Shown one piece after another: positions 15,453 through 24,756 of a stretch of DNA of 33,079 bases. Position 1 is the stretch's first letter. Each line of letters opens with the position of its first letter. The position numbers and the translations under genes are program-made. The notes beneath the pieces were generated by a model, which worked only from the letters and a program-made list of their open reading frames with translations, had not been told where the DNA came from and ran no database searches. The DNA is from CAZFIM01 sp964519615 (GTDB lineage: Bacteria; Chloroflexota; Dehalococcoidia; GIF9; UBA5629), in the NCBI GenBank assembly GCA_964519615.1, contig CAZFIM010000028.1, forward strand, positions 1-33,079, given 5' to 3'.

Positions 15453-16976
15453 ATGTTAGCAAAAGTCCTGAGTGCTGCTGTAGTCGGTCTCGACGCACAG
15501 ATCGTTGAGGTTGAGGTTGATATTGCCAGTGGCCTTCCCGCAACGACTGTTGTAGGCCTTCCTGATACCGCTGTTCAGGAAGCAAAGGAGCGAGTTCGTT
15601 CTGCTATCCGCAATTCCAGTTGTACCTTTCCGGCTAAGCGTATCACTATTAATTTGGCGCCGGCTCATCTGAAAAAAGAGGGGCCTGCTTATGACCTTCC
15701 CATTGCTATGGGTATCCTCCAAAGCTCAGAACAAATTCATGCTGATTTTACTAAAACCTTGTTTCTGGGTGAGCTTTCGCTCGATGGTGCACTGCGCCAT
15801 ACCAATGGTATATTGCCCATGGTTGCGCTGGCACGTGATAGGGGACTGGAGAAGGTTTTCGTACCGGCGGAAGATGCAGGGGAGGGATCTCTCATTACCG
15901 GGATTCAAGTCATACCATGCCAGTCTCTGGCACAACTTGTGTGTTACATTCGCGGTGAAATAACTATTGAGCCGCATGAGCCGTCAACGATCTGGAACGA
16001 AAGAACTCAAGATTTTTCCCGCATCGACTTTGCCCACATAAAGGGGCAGGAACATGTTAAACGTGCGCTGGAAATAGCGGCCGCGGGATCCCATAATGTT
16101 CTCATGTCGGGCCCGCCGGGAAGCGGTAAAACTATGCTGGCACGTGCCCTCCCTTCAATACTGCCTGCCATGACCATAGAAGAGGCGCTTGATGTTACAA
16201 AGATATACAGTGTAAGCGGCCTGCTCGCCAGTGACGTGCCGCTTATCTCGCAACGCCCGTTCCGTTCACCACATTATACGATTTCACATGCGGGTTTAGT
16301 GGGAGGGGGCCATTGGCCACGACCGGGCGAAATCAGTCTCGGACACAGGGGAGTTCTATTTCTGGATGAGTTTCCTGAATTCAACCGCACTGCAATCGAA
16401 TCACTTCGCCAACCGCTGGAAGATAAAGTTGTTACTATTAGCCGTGCTCAGGGCAGTATTACGTTTCCCGCCAACTTTATGTTAGTAGCAGCTATGAATC
16501 CCTGCCCGTGCGGTTACTATGGAGATCCGGTAAAACAGTGCCGATGCAATGCCAATGAAATAGCACGCTATCAAAAACGTATAAGCGGACCGATGCTGGA
16601 CCGTATAGATATATTTATCGATGTTCCTCACATTGACTACGAAAAGCTTACCGATGACACGCACGGCGAAAGCTCGTCACAAATACAGGCAAGGGTGGAT
16701 ACAGCAAGGCAGATACAACAACAACGGTTTAAAGGATGCGGGATCAGCTCCAATCATGATATGACACCCATCGAAGTAAAAGATTTCTGCAAAGTAGAAC
16801 CTGCAGCACAGAACCTGCTGCGCACTGCTATGAAGCAATTGCATCTCACGGCACGCGCATTTCACAGGATTCTAAAACTTGCCCGTACCATCGCTGACCT
16901 TGATGCTGGCGATGTGATTAAGGTAAATCACCTGGCTGAAGCGCTCCAATACAGACAACGTAGTTTGCTGCAATAA
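15453..16976 (+). CDS. comM: YifB/ComM family Mg-chelatase-like AAA+ ATPase
   Basis: This 507-residue protein has an N-terminal ribosomal S5/Lon protease-like domain (1-170, starting with the typical MLAKVLSAAVVGLDAQIVEVEV), a central Mg-chelatase-type AAA+ domain with Walker A GPPGSGKT (220-227) and Walker B VLFLDEFPEF, a CPCGYYGD cysteine motif, and a C-terminal helical lid domain (TARAFHRILKLARTIADL). ComM of Haemophilus and Vibrio is a hexameric helicase that promotes branch migration in natural transformation; many bacteria carry it with unproven roles. It is intact, monocistronic, and preceded by two extended -10 boxes with no ribosome site. Confidence 0.95.
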   Translation: MLAKVLSAAVVGLDAQIVEVEVDIASGLPATTVVGLPDTAVQEAKERVRSAIRNSSCTFPAKRITINLAPAHLKKEGPAYDLPIAMGILQSSEQIHADFTKTLFLGELSLDGALRHTNGILPMVALARDRGLEKVFVPAEDAGEGSLITGIQVIPCQSLAQLVCYIRGEITIEPHEPSTIWNERTQDFSRIDFAHIKGQEHVKRALEIAAAGSHNVLMSGPPGSGKTMLARALPSILPAMTIEEALDVTKIYSVSGLLASDVPLISQRPFRSPHYTISHAGLVGGGHWPRPGEISLGHRGVLFLDEFPEFNRTAIESLRQPLEDKVVTISRAQGSITFPANFMLVAAMNPCPCGYYGDPVKQCRCNANEIARYQKRISGPMLDRIDIFIDVPHIDYEKLTDDTHGESSSQIQARVDTARQIQQQRFKGCGISSNHDMTPIEVKDFCKVEPAAQNLLRTAMKQLHLTARAFHRILKLARTIADLDAGDVIKVNHLAEALQYRQRSLLQ

Positions 16977-17010
16977 AGACATACAACCTTTTATTACTAT
17001 AGTAGGGCCT

Positions 17011-17325
17011 TTATGCAAAATAGCGAACGAGCAGTAGTACAATCCCTATCGCAAAAAGGGCAACATAGAGCCAGAATAGACTGCGGGAACACCGGGGTAA
17101 TCCAGAGCTATTGTTTCCTTCTTTGGCTTGGGCAGCAAAGGGGCAACAACCGCGGTTGAGCAGGAGAGCTGTGCCCTCAGCCAGTACAACAAGTACAGCT
17201 AGCAACAGCGCCCAGTCATATGTTGCTGTTATACCGCAATATAGTATATAGAGCAGGCAGAGAGCAACGATAACCATTGTTACTATATTGCATAGCTTTA
17301 CAAGAAAGGTACTTCCCGCGCTCAT
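17011..17325 (-). CDS. small polytopic membrane protein of unknown function
   Basis: This protein of about 104 residues has three to four hydrophobic segments (LCNIVTMVIVALCLLYILYC; WALLLAVLVVLAEGTALLL; the C-terminal YVALFAIGIVLLLVRYF) and a cysteine pair in the loop NRGCCPFAA. The frame extends upstream to a TTG at 17382, but the ATG at 17325 is the more usual start. Neither has a strong ribosome site. No named family was recognised. It lies between the convergent ComM gene and the disrupted AraC gene. Confidence 0.55.
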   Translation of the reverse strand: MSAGSTFLVKLCNIVTMVIVALCLLYILYCGITATYDWALLLAVLVVLAEGTALLLNRGCCPFAAQAKEGNNSSGLPRCSRSLFWLYVALFAIGIVLLLVRYFA

Positions 17326-17460
17326 TCTATTATCCCGTATATCCCCAAGCCATATTCGAGTATATTCGCCGAGTGCCCTCAATACTGACAGTTTTTAAGA
17401 CAACTATTAATAGCAGCCGGACTTGTCTACGCACGGCTGCTATTATGTCAAATATAACCG

Positions 17461-18448
17461 TTATAGCGGTTTGACCGGTATACAGATATCAACAATATGC
17501 TTGCCCTGGGGATGAGCTTTAGGATCATTATGATAGAGCTCATAACACACTCCATCGCCGGGTTGATAACCGCTCTCGGGCAACCATCCACCGCAAACGG
17601 CATCCCAAGCATCTTGATACTGGTCTACATCTATCTCAAAATGAGCGAAGGCATATTTCCCTGCAGGAATGCATGACCTGCCGATCTCACCTTCCGTTTT
17701 AGTATCAGCAGGAACCGTAATACAGGCATCCGTACGCAGTTTTGCCTCATCGGTTATCTCAGGATCATCATGATAAATAGCAATAACTTTGGTCTCCGGA
17801 GACTTCAGCAGTCCGCGCGGCCCAGCCCATGTCATAAGCTTGCCAAAGAGTCTGCCGAAAAGCTCCATATCCCCTTTATACGGTCCAATGTGGCGTACAT
17901 AAGCTACCGGAATCTCCGGCATATCCCTGACTTCTACCTGTGCTTTCAACGATGAGTTCTTCATCTCAATCCTCCATATTTGTTTTATTGTACAGCTATT
18001 ATATGGAGAGAGAATAATGAAGTCTTGCTCAGTATTGCTTCTCAGCTTACGATCCTTGCTTTCCATTTGACCATCTTTGCTTCCATTCTTTCCATCTTCC
18101 GCACGCCAGCGGCTGGCACTTACCCCAAATGATTCCTTAAATGCCCTGGCAAAAGTCGAAGACCCAGAGAAACCGCATTCTAAAGCAATTTCCGTAACTG
18201 ACTTGTCTGGATTACCAAGCAATTTCATTGCTGCCTTCTCAAGACGTATCCGCTGAATGAAAGCATTAAGCGATTCGCCTACCATAGCGGTAAATAGCCT
18301 ATGAAAATGGTAGGGGGGAAAACTGTGATACCGAGGCCAGCTCCGCCAACGTCATCTCTGAATCTATGTGTTCCTCAATATAATCGATAACACGATTAAT
18401 GCGGGAAATATAAATAGCTCTTAGCTGTTTTTGTCCGCTCTGCTGCAT
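17461..18448 (-). pseudogene. AraC-family regulator with GyrI-like effector domain, split by a +1 frameshift in a C6 run
   Basis: The gene starts at ATG 18448 (GGAG site 9 bases before) with MQQSGQKQLRAIYISRINRV and the first helix-turn-helix (MTLAELASVSQFSP). In the run of six C (G on the + strand, about 18313-18318) one extra base shifts the frame and reaches a stop. Removing one C restores SPYHFHRLFTAMVGESLNAF and continues through the second helix-turn-helix (SVTEIALECGFSGSSTFARAF), a charged linker, and a GyrI-like small-molecule domain (KAQVEVRDMPEIPVAYVRHI to VDICIPVKPL). The last 167 residues could still be made alone from ATG 17964, which has a GGAGG site 7 bases upstream. A sequencing error or slippage is possible, since only one lesion is present. 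Confidence 0.82.
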
Positions 18449-18674
18449 AATAAAAACTCCAAGCCGCGTAAACGATAACAGTAATCAGCAGTTATTATAC
18501 CATCCGCTTGCTTCCTGCACAGTAGAAATTGCGTAAGACGCTAATAATAAAACAATGACCCTGATTAGCCTCATGTCTTTAGTGTGAATTCACAAAGATC
18601 TATTATAATTGCTGAAGACAGTCTAAAAATGAAGATGCATAAGAGTATAAAGAAGCTCGTTAGAAAAAGACTGA

Positions 18675-19061
18675 TTATAGTTTTAAATGATCGGATATTA
18701 TGTCCAGTAGTTCTTTGGGTTTGAACGGTTTTACTACATATCCGTCTGCTCCCATAGAACCGGCAAGCTTGGCATTAAGGTCAAATCCGATGCCGGTAAT
18801 CATTATTACAGGGATTGATTGTGTACGCGGGTCCTTTTTAAGCTCAGAACATGCAGTTAATCCGTCCATCTCCGGCATCATCATATCTAAAAGGATAATA
18901 TCCGGCTGCAATTCTCGTGCAAGTGCCAAGGCCTGGACTCCATTTTCCGCCTCAATAATACAATAGTTCTGCCTCAGAACCCGTTTCACCATGCGTACAA
19001 TTGCAGGTTCATCATCCGCTACTAGAACCCTCATTGCTTTCTGATCCTGTTGTTGCGCCAT
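18675..19061 (-). CDS. single-domain response regulator (receiver)
   Basis: This 128-residue CheY-like receiver has no output domain. Key residues are the acidic pair in VADDEPAI, the phospho-acceptor aspartate in IILLDMMMPEMDG, the threonine in VIMITGIG and the lysine in VVKPFKPKEL. GGAAGG lies 8 bases before the ATG. It follows the hybrid histidine kinase by 20 bases on the same strand, so it is probably the kinase's diffusible phospho-partner. With no DNA-binding domain it must act through protein contacts or further phosphotransfer. Confidence 0.93.
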   Translation of the reverse strand: MAQQQDQKAMRVLVADDEPAIVRMVKRVLRQNYCIIEAENGVQALALARELQPDIILLDMMMPEMDGLTACSELKKDPRTQSIPVIMITGIGFDLNAKLAGSMGADGYVVKPFKPKELLDIISDHLKL

Positions 19062-19081
19062 TATGGTATCCTTCCATCGTA

Positions 19082-22000
19082 TTATTCTGTAAAAATTTCT
19101 CTAATAATACGCAATAAAATTGCCGGTGTATAGGGTTTTTGGATAAACTTGTATCCCTTCTTCTCGATTATTTCCAGTTGTGACTTCTCATCTGCATAGC
19201 CGCTGCTAAGTATAATCTTCAATTCAGGATAGTATTCATTCACTTGTTCGACCAGCTCAACACCGGACATTCCCGGCAGCACAACGTCACTGAGAAGCAG
19301 ATTGAGATTACCACACTCACGTTTACATATTTCGAGAGCTCTTTCAGCAGAATCAACGCTATATACTATGTAGTTATTATCTTTCAACATTTTTTCGGTG
19401 ATACGCCGTATTGGCTCTTCATCTTCTACAAACAGAATGTGCTCACCTTTACCCTGAAAATCTTCACTGTAAGTAATAGTATCAGTATTGCCTGGACCCT
19501 TTTCACTCTCCAGCAACCACGGCAGATATATACGGAAGCTGGCCCCTTTAAGGGGTTCGCTATATACATTTACCCATCCTCCGCTTTGCCTGACGATACC
19601 GTATACAGTGGAAAGTCCCAGTCCTGTTCCTTTTCCTCTCTCTTTTGTTGTATAGAATGGATCGAAAATGTGGTCGATAACATCACGGGTCATTCCTGTA
19701 CCGGTATCCATAACTGAAATTCGCACAAAATTTCCAGGCTCTCCTTCAGGTATGGCCGGAACATCTGTCTCCGCAAGATTGATATTTTCCGTAGTAATTA
19801 CTATCTTGCCTCCCTCAGGCATGGCATCACGAGCATTAACAACCAGATTGATAATAACCTGTTCGATTCCGCTTCTATCAGCCTTCACATTCCAAAGTTC
19901 CTCTTGTAGCATCAGCTCCAGAACAATATTTTCACCAATCAAACGTGAAAGCATTTTGTAGATGTCTTTAATAACAGTGTTTACGTTTAATGCCGATACT
20001 TCCATTCTTTGGTGACGACTGAAAGCCAGAAGCTGCTTTGTCAGCGCTTTTGCCCTTTCTGTGGCATCTACAATTTCTGTAACATCCGTTAGCCGTTCAT
20101 CATCTTCTTCCAGCGACTCTTTAAGCATATGGCTGCATACTGAGATAACCGTCAGTATGTTATTAAAATCATGTGCAACTCCACCAGCCAACCTTCCGAC
20201 CGCTTCCATTTTCTGTGACTGGCGTAATTGATTTTCCATTTCCAGTTCACTCGTTACATCACGTTTTATGGCAACAAAATTAGTGATATCTCCGGACTCA
20301 TCAAACACCGGTGAAATATGTGCACGTTCATAGTAGAGCGTACCGTCTTTTTTACGGTTAATAATATTACCGGACCATTGATTTCCGCATGTAATTGATC
20401 TCCACATAGCTGCGTAAAAATCATCATCTTGTTTTCCGCTCTTTAATATGCGCGGAGTTTTACTGTAAACTTCTTCACTCGTATAACCGGTAATATGTTC
20501 AAATGCAGGATTAACGTACTGAATTGCTCCCGTCACATCGGTAATCAGCACTGCATCCGCTGACTGCTCTATAGCGGTGGCTAAGCGTAATAGTGCCTTT
20601 TCAGCCGCTCTGCTCTGAGTGAGATCTCGTGCAATAGTAAATACGCTCTGAACCTCGCCGTTTTTATAAACAGGAACAGCGTTAAATTCCACTTCCGCAG
20701 CAGTCCTATCCCTTTTATATACTGTTGCAATCAAAGGCGGCTCGATTTTTCCTTTGCAAACACTGGTAAAGAAAGATAAGAATCTGTTCTCCATATCGAC
20801 AGGTATCATGGCTGATAGATCTGCAATATTCTGTCCGATGAAGTCACTACGTTTATATCCGATAATATCATAAATTCTATCGTTGATATCCAGAATACGT
20901 CCTTTTGTATCGATGATAATATTGATATCATTTGCAGATTCGAATATAGTGCGGTAGCGTTCTTCGGATTCGCGCAGAACATTCTCAGTTCGTTCTTTTT
21001 CACGAACCTCTATTTCCAGACGTACCTTTTCACGCTCTATCTCATCAGCCAGAACTCGTTGTGTAGTATCCCTGATAATCAATAGACTACCCTGTTGTTG
21101 AACATTATCCTTAATCAACGAAAGAGATGCCGTGAAAAATCGTGTTTGTGATGCTTGCCTGTATTTGAAATCAAACTGTCGCGCGGTATGAAACTCCTCT
21201 TTTTTCAGTATATCCGCTAACTGAGGCAACAGCTGAGCTATAGATACGCCGATAAGCTCTTTCCCTGGTGAACCGAAAGCAGTGACCATATTTAATGCAG
21301 CAGGATTCATATCAATAACCCGACCTTCTCTATCCAGCACAAACACTCCCTCATCAAGGCTTTGTATGATGGCGTCTCGTGCTATAGGCAGAATATCCAG
21401 AAGCCGGAGCTGAGCTATACTGAAAAAGAAAATTATCCCTGTAATGCTGAAGCTTATCGGCGTCGGATCCAATGCAAAATCCATAACACCACCCAAAATA
21501 AGAAAAGCGATGTTACTCACCCAGGGGATCAAAGCACCTAAAAGCAGGGATCCCGCCTGTTTACGATGCAATGCATCGGCATTTATATAGTGTTGAAATA
21601 GAAAAAAAGTGCCGCAAAATAGCAGCAAATATGAATATAAGCTGTGTACCCAAAACCAAATATTTCTGTCAGGAGAGACATAAGATAAAGTATCGCTGGT
21701 AATAATAGTGTAGCCATGCCACATAAGATAGTGCCACTCATTGGTCCACACCATAACCAGACTGATAATGGGAATGATAAGCAGAAATGAAATAAATCGT
21801 GTCTTTGTATAGTTGAGCCGCCCGGTGTAGAACGCAGTAAAGATAAACCAGAACACCGGCAGCACTATAATAAAGATATATTCTGCTTTAATCCAAAGGT
21901 ACTTTATATCGGGACTGATGCTTGCATATTCAAATACAGCACAAAGTAACCAGAAGGTAATTGTGAGCATGAGAATACCGAAGGTGTTTGTTAGAAGGTT

Positions 22001-22093
22001 CTTGCGCTGTTTTAAGGATAAAAAAGAAATGGCGGCAGAAATCATAAATCCTGCCAAAAGCACCAGTATAAAACTATGATATTCTAAGTCCAT
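19082..22093 (-). CDS. hybrid sensor histidine kinase with 7TM N-terminus, PAS repeats and C-terminal receiver
   Basis: This 1003-residue sensor is built as follows: about seven N-terminal membrane helices (1-230, histidine-kinase 7TM sensor type); three PAS regions (about 240-350, 376-495, 500-620; the second has SEERYRTIFESANDINIII and the third TGAIQYVNPAFEHITGYT); a phospho-acceptor helix with VGRLAGGVAHDFNNIL; an HATPase domain with N-box INLVVNARDAMPEGG, G1 DTGTGM and G2 GKGTGLGLS; and a receiver domain with the aspartate in LLLSDVVLPGMSG. The domains form the usual hybrid-kinase order. The signal is unknown. It is followed by a separate receiver gene, so phosphate may go to two receivers. 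No ribosome site is seen at the ATG, and a 15-base palindrome lies 20 bases upstream. Confidence 0.94.
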   Translation of the reverse strand: MDLEYHSFILVLLAGFMISAAISFLSLKQRKNLLTNTFGILMLTITFWLLCAVFEYASISPDIKYLWIKAEYIFIIVLPVFWFIFTAFYTGRLNYTKTRFISFLLIIPIISLVMVWTNEWHYLMWHGYTIITSDTLSYVSPDRNIWFWVHSLYSYLLLFCGTFFLFQHYINADALHRKQAGSLLLGALIPWVSNIAFLILGGVMDFALDPTPISFSITGIIFFFSIAQLRLLDILPIARDAIIQSLDEGVFVLDREGRVIDMNPAALNMVTAFGSPGKELIGVSIAQLLPQLADILKKEEFHTARQFDFKYRQASQTRFFTASLSLIKDNVQQQGSLLIIRDTTQRVLADEIEREKVRLEIEVREKERTENVLRESEERYRTIFESANDINIIIDTKGRILDINDRIYDIIGYKRSDFIGQNIADLSAMIPVDMENRFLSFFTSVCKGKIEPPLIATVYKRDRTAAEVEFNAVPVYKNGEVQSVFTIARDLTQSRAAEKALLRLATAIEQSADAVLITDVTGAIQYVNPAFEHITGYTSEEVYSKTPRILKSGKQDDDFYAAMWRSITCGNQWSGNIINRKKDGTLYYERAHISPVFDESGDITNFVAIKRDVTSELEMENQLRQSQKMEAVGRLAGGVAHDFNNILTVISVCSHMLKESLEEDDERLTDVTEIVDATERAKALTKQLLAFSRHQRMEVSALNVNTVIKDIYKMLSRLIGENIVLELMLQEELWNVKADRSGIEQVIINLVVNARDAMPEGGKIVITTENINLAETDVPAIPEGEPGNFVRISVMDTGTGMTRDVIDHIFDPFYTTKERGKGTGLGLSTVYGIVRQSGGWVNVYSEPLKGASFRIYLPWLLESEKGPGNTDTITYSEDFQGKGEHILFVEDEEPIRRITEKMLKDNNYIVYSVDSAERALEICKRECGNLNLLLSDVVLPGMSGVELVEQVNEYYPELKIILSSGYADEKSQLEIIEKKGYKFIQKPYTPAILLRIIREIFTE

Positions 22094-22410
22094 AGTAAAT
22101 ACAGTACGGATTAATAACTCTGTTATTCGTAGACAGTATTAAAGCTACAAGGCCAATATATACTACTCTAAATAGTTATCAGAGAAATCCAGATTCATCA
22201 ATGGACTCAGCAGTTTAGCATTATATTATTTTTTTATAAAGTATCCCGCTACTTAATTACTATAATCATCTTTTCTATCTGATATTATACGGACAGTTAT
22301 GGTAATACCGCGAATATTAACTCTGTATAAACACACAAAAGCTGTGCTCTCCGGCGGTATTATATCCGGTATGCTCTTTTCCGGTAATATAGACAAGGCA
22401 ATATTCAGGC
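22094..22410. other. intergenic region between kinase and cysteine synthase genes
   Basis: No convincing gene was found. A palindrome AATAAC-TCT-GTTATT at 22113-22127 lies just before the kinase start and could be an operator. A + strand frame from 22300 (MVIPRILTLY...) runs into the cysteine synthase gene and looks accidental. The rest is A/T-rich. Confidence 0.5.
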
Positions 22411-23316
22411 CTACATTATTCCCATACTTATATAACGTTCCATACGGTCTGAAAGTATGGTAACGATAGTTTTATCTTTGCCGAGTTTATCCGCGATTTG
22501 AAGCGATGCCAGCACATTTGCACCGGATGAAATACCAACCAGCAACCCCTCCTCCCTGATAAGCTTTTTAGCCATTGCCATCGCATCATCGCTGCTTATG
22601 CAAATTACCTCATCTATCATATCCATATCGACGATACTGGGTATAAAGCCGGGACCTATACCCTGGATCGTATGATAGTGAAATTCATCACCGGTCATAA
22701 CAGCAGCCTCGGAAGGTTCAACCGCTATTATCTTCACGTCCGGGTATACCTCCCTTAATGTTTGGGCAACGCCCATAAGGGTACCGCCGGTACCGACTCC
22801 GGCTACAAAAGCATCTATTTTACGGTCAACATCTCGTAACAGATTTTTTCCTGTTATCTCCCGATGTGCTGCCGTATTATCAGGATTATCGAACTGTCTG
22901 GGAAACCATGCATCAGAGTACTGGCACATAAGCTCTTCATACTTACGGACAGTGCCGGGGAAACCTTCATCGGTTGGCGTGAGTACAAGCTCTGCGCCGA
23001 ACATCCGCATCATTTCAATGCGTTCCCGGCTCATATACTCCGGCATCACTGCCATAAAATTGTATCCTTTCAAATGAGAAAGCATGGCGAAAGCTATCCC
23101 TGTGTTGCCGCTGGTCGCTTCTATTATTCTACCGCCAGGCTTAAGGTCTCCTCTTTGTTCCGCCAGGTTGATCATATATAAAGCCATCACATCCTTAATA
23201 CTTCCACTTGGATTAAGCGCTTCATATTTAGCGAGGATGGTCGATTCTGAGTGATTTACTCTCTGAAGGTCAACTACCGGAGTTTTCCCCACCAGTTCCA
23301 GTACATTATATATCAT
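22411..23316 (-). CDS. PLP-dependent cysteine synthase family enzyme (CysK/CysM type)
   Basis: This 301-residue enzyme is of fold type II. It makes cysteine from O-acetylserine (or a related activated serine) and sulfide. Motifs are KTPVVDL near the N-terminus, the PLP lysine K41 in NPSGSIKD, the substrate loop TSGNTG (68-73), the phosphate-binding GTGGTLMG, and the cofactor-binding serine region VGISSGAN. NPSGSIKD fits the CysM/cystathionine-synthase side better than classical CysK, so the exact substrate is open. GGAGGG 7 bases before the ATG at 23316 fixes the start; an earlier in-frame ATG at 23337 lacks one. A TATAAT box lies about 65 bases upstream. Confidence 0.9.
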   Translation of the reverse strand: MIYNVLELVGKTPVVDLQRVNHSESTILAKYEALNPSGSIKDVMALYMINLAEQRGDLKPGGRIIEATSGNTGIAFAMLSHLKGYNFMAVMPEYMSRERIEMMRMFGAELVLTPTDEGFPGTVRKYEELMCQYSDAWFPRQFDNPDNTAAHREITGKNLLRDVDRKIDAFVAGVGTGGTLMGVAQTLREVYPDVKIIAVEPSEAAVMTGDEFHYHTIQGIGPGFIPSIVDMDMIDEVICISSDDAMAMAKKLIREEGLLVGISSGANVLASLQIADKLGKDKTIVTILSDRMERYISMGIM

Positions 23317-23643
23317 TGAGGTCCCTCCATATTGCATGAAGCTTGCTATCGTTTTTTACATATCGGATATTCCACCGATTATAACCTATTTTAACTTAAT
23401 CAGCTATATATACGACAAATGAATATACCGTTACTCCGGTGAACGCAAGCAAAAGTCAATTCTGTATTATTAAACCAAAACTTAACAGCGGACTGACCGT
23501 GAAATGCATAAAGTCTTTACTGAGTTAACTCGTAAGATTAATGCCGCGGAGAGATTATGACCCTCTCTGCGGCATTATTACAGTGTAAAGATATAAGCAA
23601 TACTATTATTGTTAAGACACTCTCCATTATCAGAGAGTAACAC
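23317..23643. other. intergenic region after the ribosomal operon
   Basis: No gene was seen. The stretch holds the terminator hairpin at 23539-23577, a second small hairpin (ACTCTC/GAGAGT, 23618-23638) directly after the rplL stop, and the promoter area of the cysteine synthase gene near 23320-23400. Confidence 0.5.
23539..23577 (-). terminator. terminator hairpin after rplL
   Basis: TAATGCCGCGGAGAG pairs with CTCTCTGCGGCATTA, a 15-bp stem with one wobble and a 9-base loop. It lies about 65 bases past the rplL stop. The T-run after it is weak (AATCTTACG), so it may act as a 3' end stabiliser as much as a terminator. Confidence 0.6.
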
Positions 23644-24156
23644 TTATTTTATTTCTGCGACCGCTCCTGCATCTGTAAGTTTCTTCTTAATTGCATTAGC
23701 TTCTTCTTTATTTACGCCTTCTTTAATGGGCTTGGGGGCAGATTCTACCAGGTCTTTAGCCTCTTTTAAACCCAGAGTAGTTAATTCACGTACAGCTTTA
23801 ATAACGTTTATTTTATTCTCGCCGATCTGAGTTAATACTACTGTAAACTCGGTTTGCTCTTCCGCTGCTTCCCCTGCCGGTGCGGCTGCTCCCGCAGCTA
23901 CTGCTCCTGCTACTGCCATCGGAGCTGCGGTAACACCAAATTCCTCTTCCAGTGCCTTAACCAGCTCCGAAAGTTCCAGCACCGTCATATTCTTTAGTAC
24001 ATCGATAAGTTCATCTTTAGTCATGATTTTTTCTCCTTTGGATATAACTTTCTTTTCTTTACTTACTTTTTCAGGTTTCTCAGCAGCCTTTTCAGTCTCC
24101 TCCGAGCTTTCCGCAGTAATCATTTCTTTATCTTCTATGTTCGTTTCCTCTTCCAC
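23644..24156 (-). CDS. rplL: 50S ribosomal protein L7/L12, possible acidic N-terminal extension
   Basis: L7/L12 forms the flexible stalk that recruits translation factors. The standard protein begins at the internal ATG 24024 (MTKDELIDVLKNMTVLELSE), has the alanine/glycine hinge (about 80-98), and the C-terminal factor-binding domain (KINVIKAVRELTTLGLKEAK). Upstream, the frame stays open for 44 further codons rich in Glu and Lys (EEETNIEDKEMITAESSEE), beginning at a GTG (24156). Both starts have good ribosome sites: GGAGGAGA overlapping the rplJ stop 6 bases before the GTG, and AAAGGAG 8 bases before the ATG. Either or both forms may be made. The long form is given here. Last gene of the ribosomal operon. 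Confidence 0.9.
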   Translation of the reverse strand: MEEETNIEDKEMITAESSEETEKAAEKPEKVSKEKKVISKGEKIMTKDELIDVLKNMTVLELSELVKALEEEFGVTAAPMAVAGAVAAGAAAPAGEAAEEQTEFTVVLTQIGENKINVIKAVRELTTLGLKEAKDLVESAPKPIKEGVNKEEANAIKKKLTDAGAVAEIK

Positions 24157-24158
24157 GA

Positions 24159-24686
24159 CTATTCTCCTCCAACTTGTTGTATTCGTGCCTGTAACACATA
24201 AGTCAGACCGCGTAACGGAGAACTGAGGGCATTATGCAACGATTGTATCGGTGCAGCCATTTGCCCTACCAACCTCGCAATGAGTACTTCCCGCGCAGGT
24301 ATATTGGCAAGTCTGACGACATCAGCTGTTTCCAGAAAACTATCTCCCAACATGCCACCCTTTATCTTCATGATGGAACCTGTTGATTTAACGAAGTCAT
24401 TAATGACTTTAGCTGATTTCGTTACATCATCATCATAACCAAAAGCCATGGCCAGAGGCCCTTCAAGCAATGCCTTCAAAGGCTCCTTCTCAGCTTTCTC
24501 AGCTGCGAAACGGGTCAGTGTGTTCTTAGCCACTTTGTACTCTATTCCAAATTCCCGAAGCTTTTTCCGCAGGTCAACCATATCCTTGGCAGATAAGCCG
24601 CGGTAGTCCGTAGCTATAACTATGGAGCATTCCTTCAGATTTTTAGTTAACTCCTCTACTATTTGCTCTTTTTCACTTTTCAGCAT
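24159..24686 (-). CDS. rplJ: 50S ribosomal protein L10
   Basis: This 175-residue L10 anchors L7/L12 dimers on the ribosome and represses its own operon by binding the leader RNA. The start MLKSEKEQIVEELTKNLKEC is chosen because AGGAGT lies about 10 bases upstream; the longer open frame reaches back into the terminator hairpin. Family features are ATDYRGLSAKDM, YKVAKNTLTRFA, and a C-terminal helix that binds L7/L12 (LSSPLRGLTYVLQAR). Its final codons supply the ribosome site of rplL. Regulation by the upstream leader and attenuator (24701-24817) is likely. Confidence 0.96.
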   Translation of the reverse strand: MLKSEKEQIVEELTKNLKECSIVIATDYRGLSAKDMVDLRKKLREFGIEYKVAKNTLTRFAAEKAEKEPLKALLEGPLAMAFGYDDDVTKSAKVINDFVKSTGSIMKIKGGMLGDSFLETADVVRLANIPAREVLIARLVGQMAAPIQSLHNALSSPLRGLTYVLQARIQQVGGE

Positions 24687-24700
24687 AATTATGTACTCCT

Positions 24701-24737
24701 GTAAATAAAAAGTCCTTGTGCGGTGACACAAGGACTT
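24701..24737 (-). terminator. attenuator (intrinsic terminator) in the rplJ leader
   Basis: On the minus strand AAGTCCTTGTG-TCACCG-CACAAGGACTT is a perfect 11-bp stem with a 6-base loop, followed at once by TTTATTT. It lies between the L10-binding fold and the rplJ ribosome site, so it would stop transcription before rplJ-rplL when formed. Confidence 0.85.
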
Positions 24738-24756
24738 ATTCCAATACGTAATAAAT

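Noticed and set aside
22300..22463. + strand frame MVIPRILTLYKHTKAVLSGG running into the cysteine synthase gene
   Set aside because: It overlaps the end of a well-supported gene on the other strand, has no ribosome site, and resembles nothing known.
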